A stretch of 8,279 bases of DNA, taken from Betaproteobacteria bacterium (GTDB lineage Bacteria > Pseudomonadota > Gammaproteobacteria > Burkholderiales > SG8-41). The notes beneath the pieces are model-generated. The model was not told where the DNA came from. It saw only the letters and a program-made list of their open reading frames with translations, and made no database searches. A program made the position numbers and the translations under genes. The DNA is taken from the NCBI GenBank assembly GCA_025353085.1, contig JANXRI010000383.1:1-8279 (forward strand), written 5' to 3'. Of the stretch, positions 6,970 to 8,279 are shown piece after piece (the stretch's first letter is position 1; every line of letters starts with the position of its first letter).

Positions 6970-7940
6970 GCCGCGTTTTTGCCGCGTTGGCGTGCGTCGC
7001 GCTGGCGAGCGGGCACGCCTATGCCGCCGCCGCGTGGCAGCCCACCCGCAATGTCGAGATCATAGTCAGCACTTCGCCCGGCAGCGGCAGCGACGCGACC
7101 GCGCGCTTCATCCATAAGCTCGTCACCGACATGAAGCTCGTCGCAGCACCCGTAACGGTCGTCAACAAGCCGGGCGGGGGCGGCACGATAGGCTTGATCT
7201 ACCTCACTCAGCACACGGGCAACGGTCATTATCTGCTGGTGACTTCGCCCAGCCTGCTTGCGCTCCACATTATGGGACGCAGCGCGATCAATTACACCGA
7301 CGTGACGCCGCTCGCGCAACTGGGAACCGAGCCGGTGGTATTCACGGTGCAGGCGGATTCTGCGTTCAAGTCCGGACGCGAACTTGCGGACCGCTTCAAA
7401 GCGAGTCCGGAAAGTTTGAGCTTCTCGATTGGCACCACGATAGGCAGCCACAATCACATTGCCATCGCGCAACTGGCGAAGGCCGTCAACGTGAATCCGA
7501 AGGCGTTGAAAGTGGTTGCTTTCGGCGGCTCCGCGGAAGGTATCGCGGCGCTCCTCGGCGGGCATATCAGCGTGGTCGCGTCTCCCGCATCGGGTGTATG
7601 GGAGCATGCGGCTGCGGGGAAGTTGCGCATGCTTGCGGTGTCTTCATTACAGCGTCTGAGCGCGCCATTGGCTGACATTCCAACCTGGAAAGAACTCGGT
7701 TATGCAGTGATGTCGGCCAACTGGCGCAGTGTGGTTGGCCCTGCAGGCCTGTCGGCGGAACAGACGAATTATTGGGACAAGGTGTTCGCGACTTTGAGCC
7801 GTCTGCCCGCGTGGAAGCAGAGCATCGATTTGGAACATATGGAAAACACCTACGCCGACAGCCGCGGTACGCGGGCATTGATGGGGGAGCAGGCGAAGTC
7901 GATGCGCGCGACATTGACCGATCTCGGGCTCGTGAAGTGA
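6966..7940 (+). CDS. divergent Bug/TctC-family substrate-binding protein
   Basis: This is an exported binding protein of 324 residues starting with GTG. The start overlaps the stop of the PrpD-type gene as GTGA (6966-6969), which indicates translational coupling. The signal peptide cleaves near residue 20 (SGHAYA, then AAAWQPTRNVE). It follows the more TctC-like branch: WQPTRNVEIIVSTSPGSGSDATARFI (24-49), VTVVNKPGGGGTIGLIYL (63-80), a YLLVTSPSLL stretch (89-98) in place of the usual DGYTLL, VVAFGGSAEGIAALLGGHISVV (183-204) and LADIPTWKELGYAV (235-248). These differ clearly from the two Bug proteins of the leftward block, which suggests a different ligand. Sharing a transcript with a PrpD-type enzyme points to a tricarboxylate or branched C6-C7 acid as ligand, by inference. 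No TctA or TctB gene follows within the window. Confidence 0.9.
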   Translation: MSRVFAALACVALASGHAYAAAAWQPTRNVEIIVSTSPGSGSDATARFIHKLVTDMKLVAAPVTVVNKPGGGGTIGLIYLTQHTGNGHYLLVTSPSLLALHIMGRSAINYTDVTPLAQLGTEPVVFTVQADSAFKSGRELADRFKASPESLSFSIGTTIGSHNHIAIAQLAKAVNVNPKALKVVAFGGSAEGIAALLGGHISVVASPASGVWEHAAAGKLRMLAVSSLQRLSAPLADIPTWKELGYAVMSANWRSVVGPAGLSAEQTNYWDKVFATLSRLPAWKQSIDLEHMENTYADSRGTRALMGEQAKSMRATLTDLGLVK

Positions 7941-8080
7941 ACTCTTCGTATTCACACATGCGATGGACGATGCTGATGCTGTTGTTCGCGGCAGGCAATG
8001 CGCTCGCGCAAGCTTATCCAATCGCGACCTATCCGCATGATCATACCGGCGGGGACGGGTGGCGGGGATGCGGCGCTTGA
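7937..8080 (+). pseudogene. truncated gene for an exported protein, third gene of the rightward block
   Basis: A GTG at 7937 overlaps the preceding stop as GTGA (7937-7940), the same junction as between the two genes before it; an ATG at 7958 is in the same frame. The product begins with a good signal peptide (MRWTMLMLLFAAGNALAQ, cleavage after ALA) and then continues only to a TGA at 8078-8080. The last residues, rich in Gly and Trp/Arg, are out-of-frame translation of transposase DNA, so the genuine gene sequence probably ends between about 8040 and 8059. Signal peptides of this form are typical of Bug proteins, but the short mature part (AYPIATYP) lacks the YPxRPI signature, so the family is not assignable. 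The 3' part appears to have been lost at the junction with the RAYT fragment. Confidence 0.6.
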
Positions 8081-8279
8081 ATGGCGTCTACACCCAGATG
8101 TTTAACCGCCGTCATCGGCGGGTAGGGCACTTGCTGCAGGGACGCTACAAGGCCATTGTGGTGGACAAGAATGCCTATCTCCAGGAACTGTGCCGCTACA
8201 TCGTATTAAATCCCGTGCGCGCCAAGGCAGTGAAGCGGGTCGATCAATGGCAATGGTCCAGTTACGCCGCGACGGCGGG
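8059..8279 (+). CDS. RAYT-type Y1 transposase fragment, 5'-truncated and cut by window edge
   Basis: The frame starting around GTG 8059 or ATG 8068 encodes the middle of a Y1 transposase of the REP-associated (RAYT) family: MRRLNGVYTQMFNRRH, then GHLLQGRYKAIVV, then the hallmark ELCRYIVLNPVRA, then WQWSSYAATA. The tyrosine in RYIVLNPVRA is the probable catalytic residue. The N-terminal part with the HUH motif (as in MPNHxH) is missing: a TGA lies in frame at 8038-8040 and the residues between are not transposase-like. The fragment cannot be an active transposase as it stands. It points the same way as the transposase piece at the left edge. It continues past the window, so its C-terminus is unknown. 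Confidence 0.85.
   Translation, partial: MAGMRRLNGVYTQMFNRRHRRVGHLLQGRYKAIVVDKNAYLQELCRYIVLNPVRAKAVKRVDQWQWSSYAATA

Noticed and set aside
6687..7607. 306-codon minus-strand frame spanning the PrpD-type/TctC-like gene junction
   Set aside because: It lies antisense to two well-supported genes, and its composition is typical of a shadow frame.
1..8279. One RAYT gene interrupted by insertion of the whole cluster
   Set aside because: The fragments are in the wrong order for that: C-terminus on the left, middle on the right, both on the plus strand.

Overview
This window (about 58-60% G+C by eye) reads like an accessory catabolic region of a betaproteobacterium, most likely from Burkholderiales or a relative. 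The main reason is the pairing of MmgE/PrpD-family enzymes with orphan periplasmic binding proteins of the Bug/TctC family, a family greatly expanded in Burkholderiales. Gene fragments of RAYT-type (REP-associated tyrosine) transposases sit at both ends. The taxonomic call is inference; there is no rRNA or other marker gene.

Layout. At the left edge is the C-terminal part of a RAYT-like transposase (2-325, +). A short tandem repeat begins exactly at its stop codon (323-365), and an inverted repeat is built into the second unit (358-372). A leftward block follows, transcribed from about 5330 down to 427: MmgE/PrpD enzyme (5330-3903), Bug protein (3888-2935), MmgE/PrpD enzyme (2905-1565), Bug protein (1419-427). 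Gaps are 14, 29 and 145 nt, and the last gap holds a compound inverted repeat (1448-1524). A 214-bp divergent intergenic region (5331-5544) separates this from a rightward block: a PrpD-type 2-methylcitrate dehydratase homologue (5545-6969), a divergent TctC/Bug protein (6966-7940) and the start of a third exported protein (from 7937). Adjacent genes in the rightward block are joined by 4-nt GTGA overlaps. The third gene is cut off after its signal peptide, near 8040-8059, where sequence of a second RAYT gene begins, missing its N-terminal catalytic half and running off the right edge.

How the genes may work together. Each block pairs soluble MmgE/PrpD enzymes (a fold known for dehydration of 2-methylcitrate, decarboxylation of cis-aconitate and epimerisation of iminodisuccinate) with periplasmic proteins that usually bind carboxylates. 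The simplest reading is capture and metabolism of one or more di/tricarboxylic or related acids. No TctA/TctB membrane subunits and no regulator are visible, so transport would need membrane components encoded elsewhere. The substrate cannot be read from the sequence.

The most distinctive points are the divergent enzyme/binding-protein layout with three distinct MmgE/PrpD paralogues, the loss in one of them of an otherwise conserved acidic active-site position, and the flanking by two same-orientation RAYT fragments, one at a broken operon end. I do not see strong evidence for a wholly new class of system.
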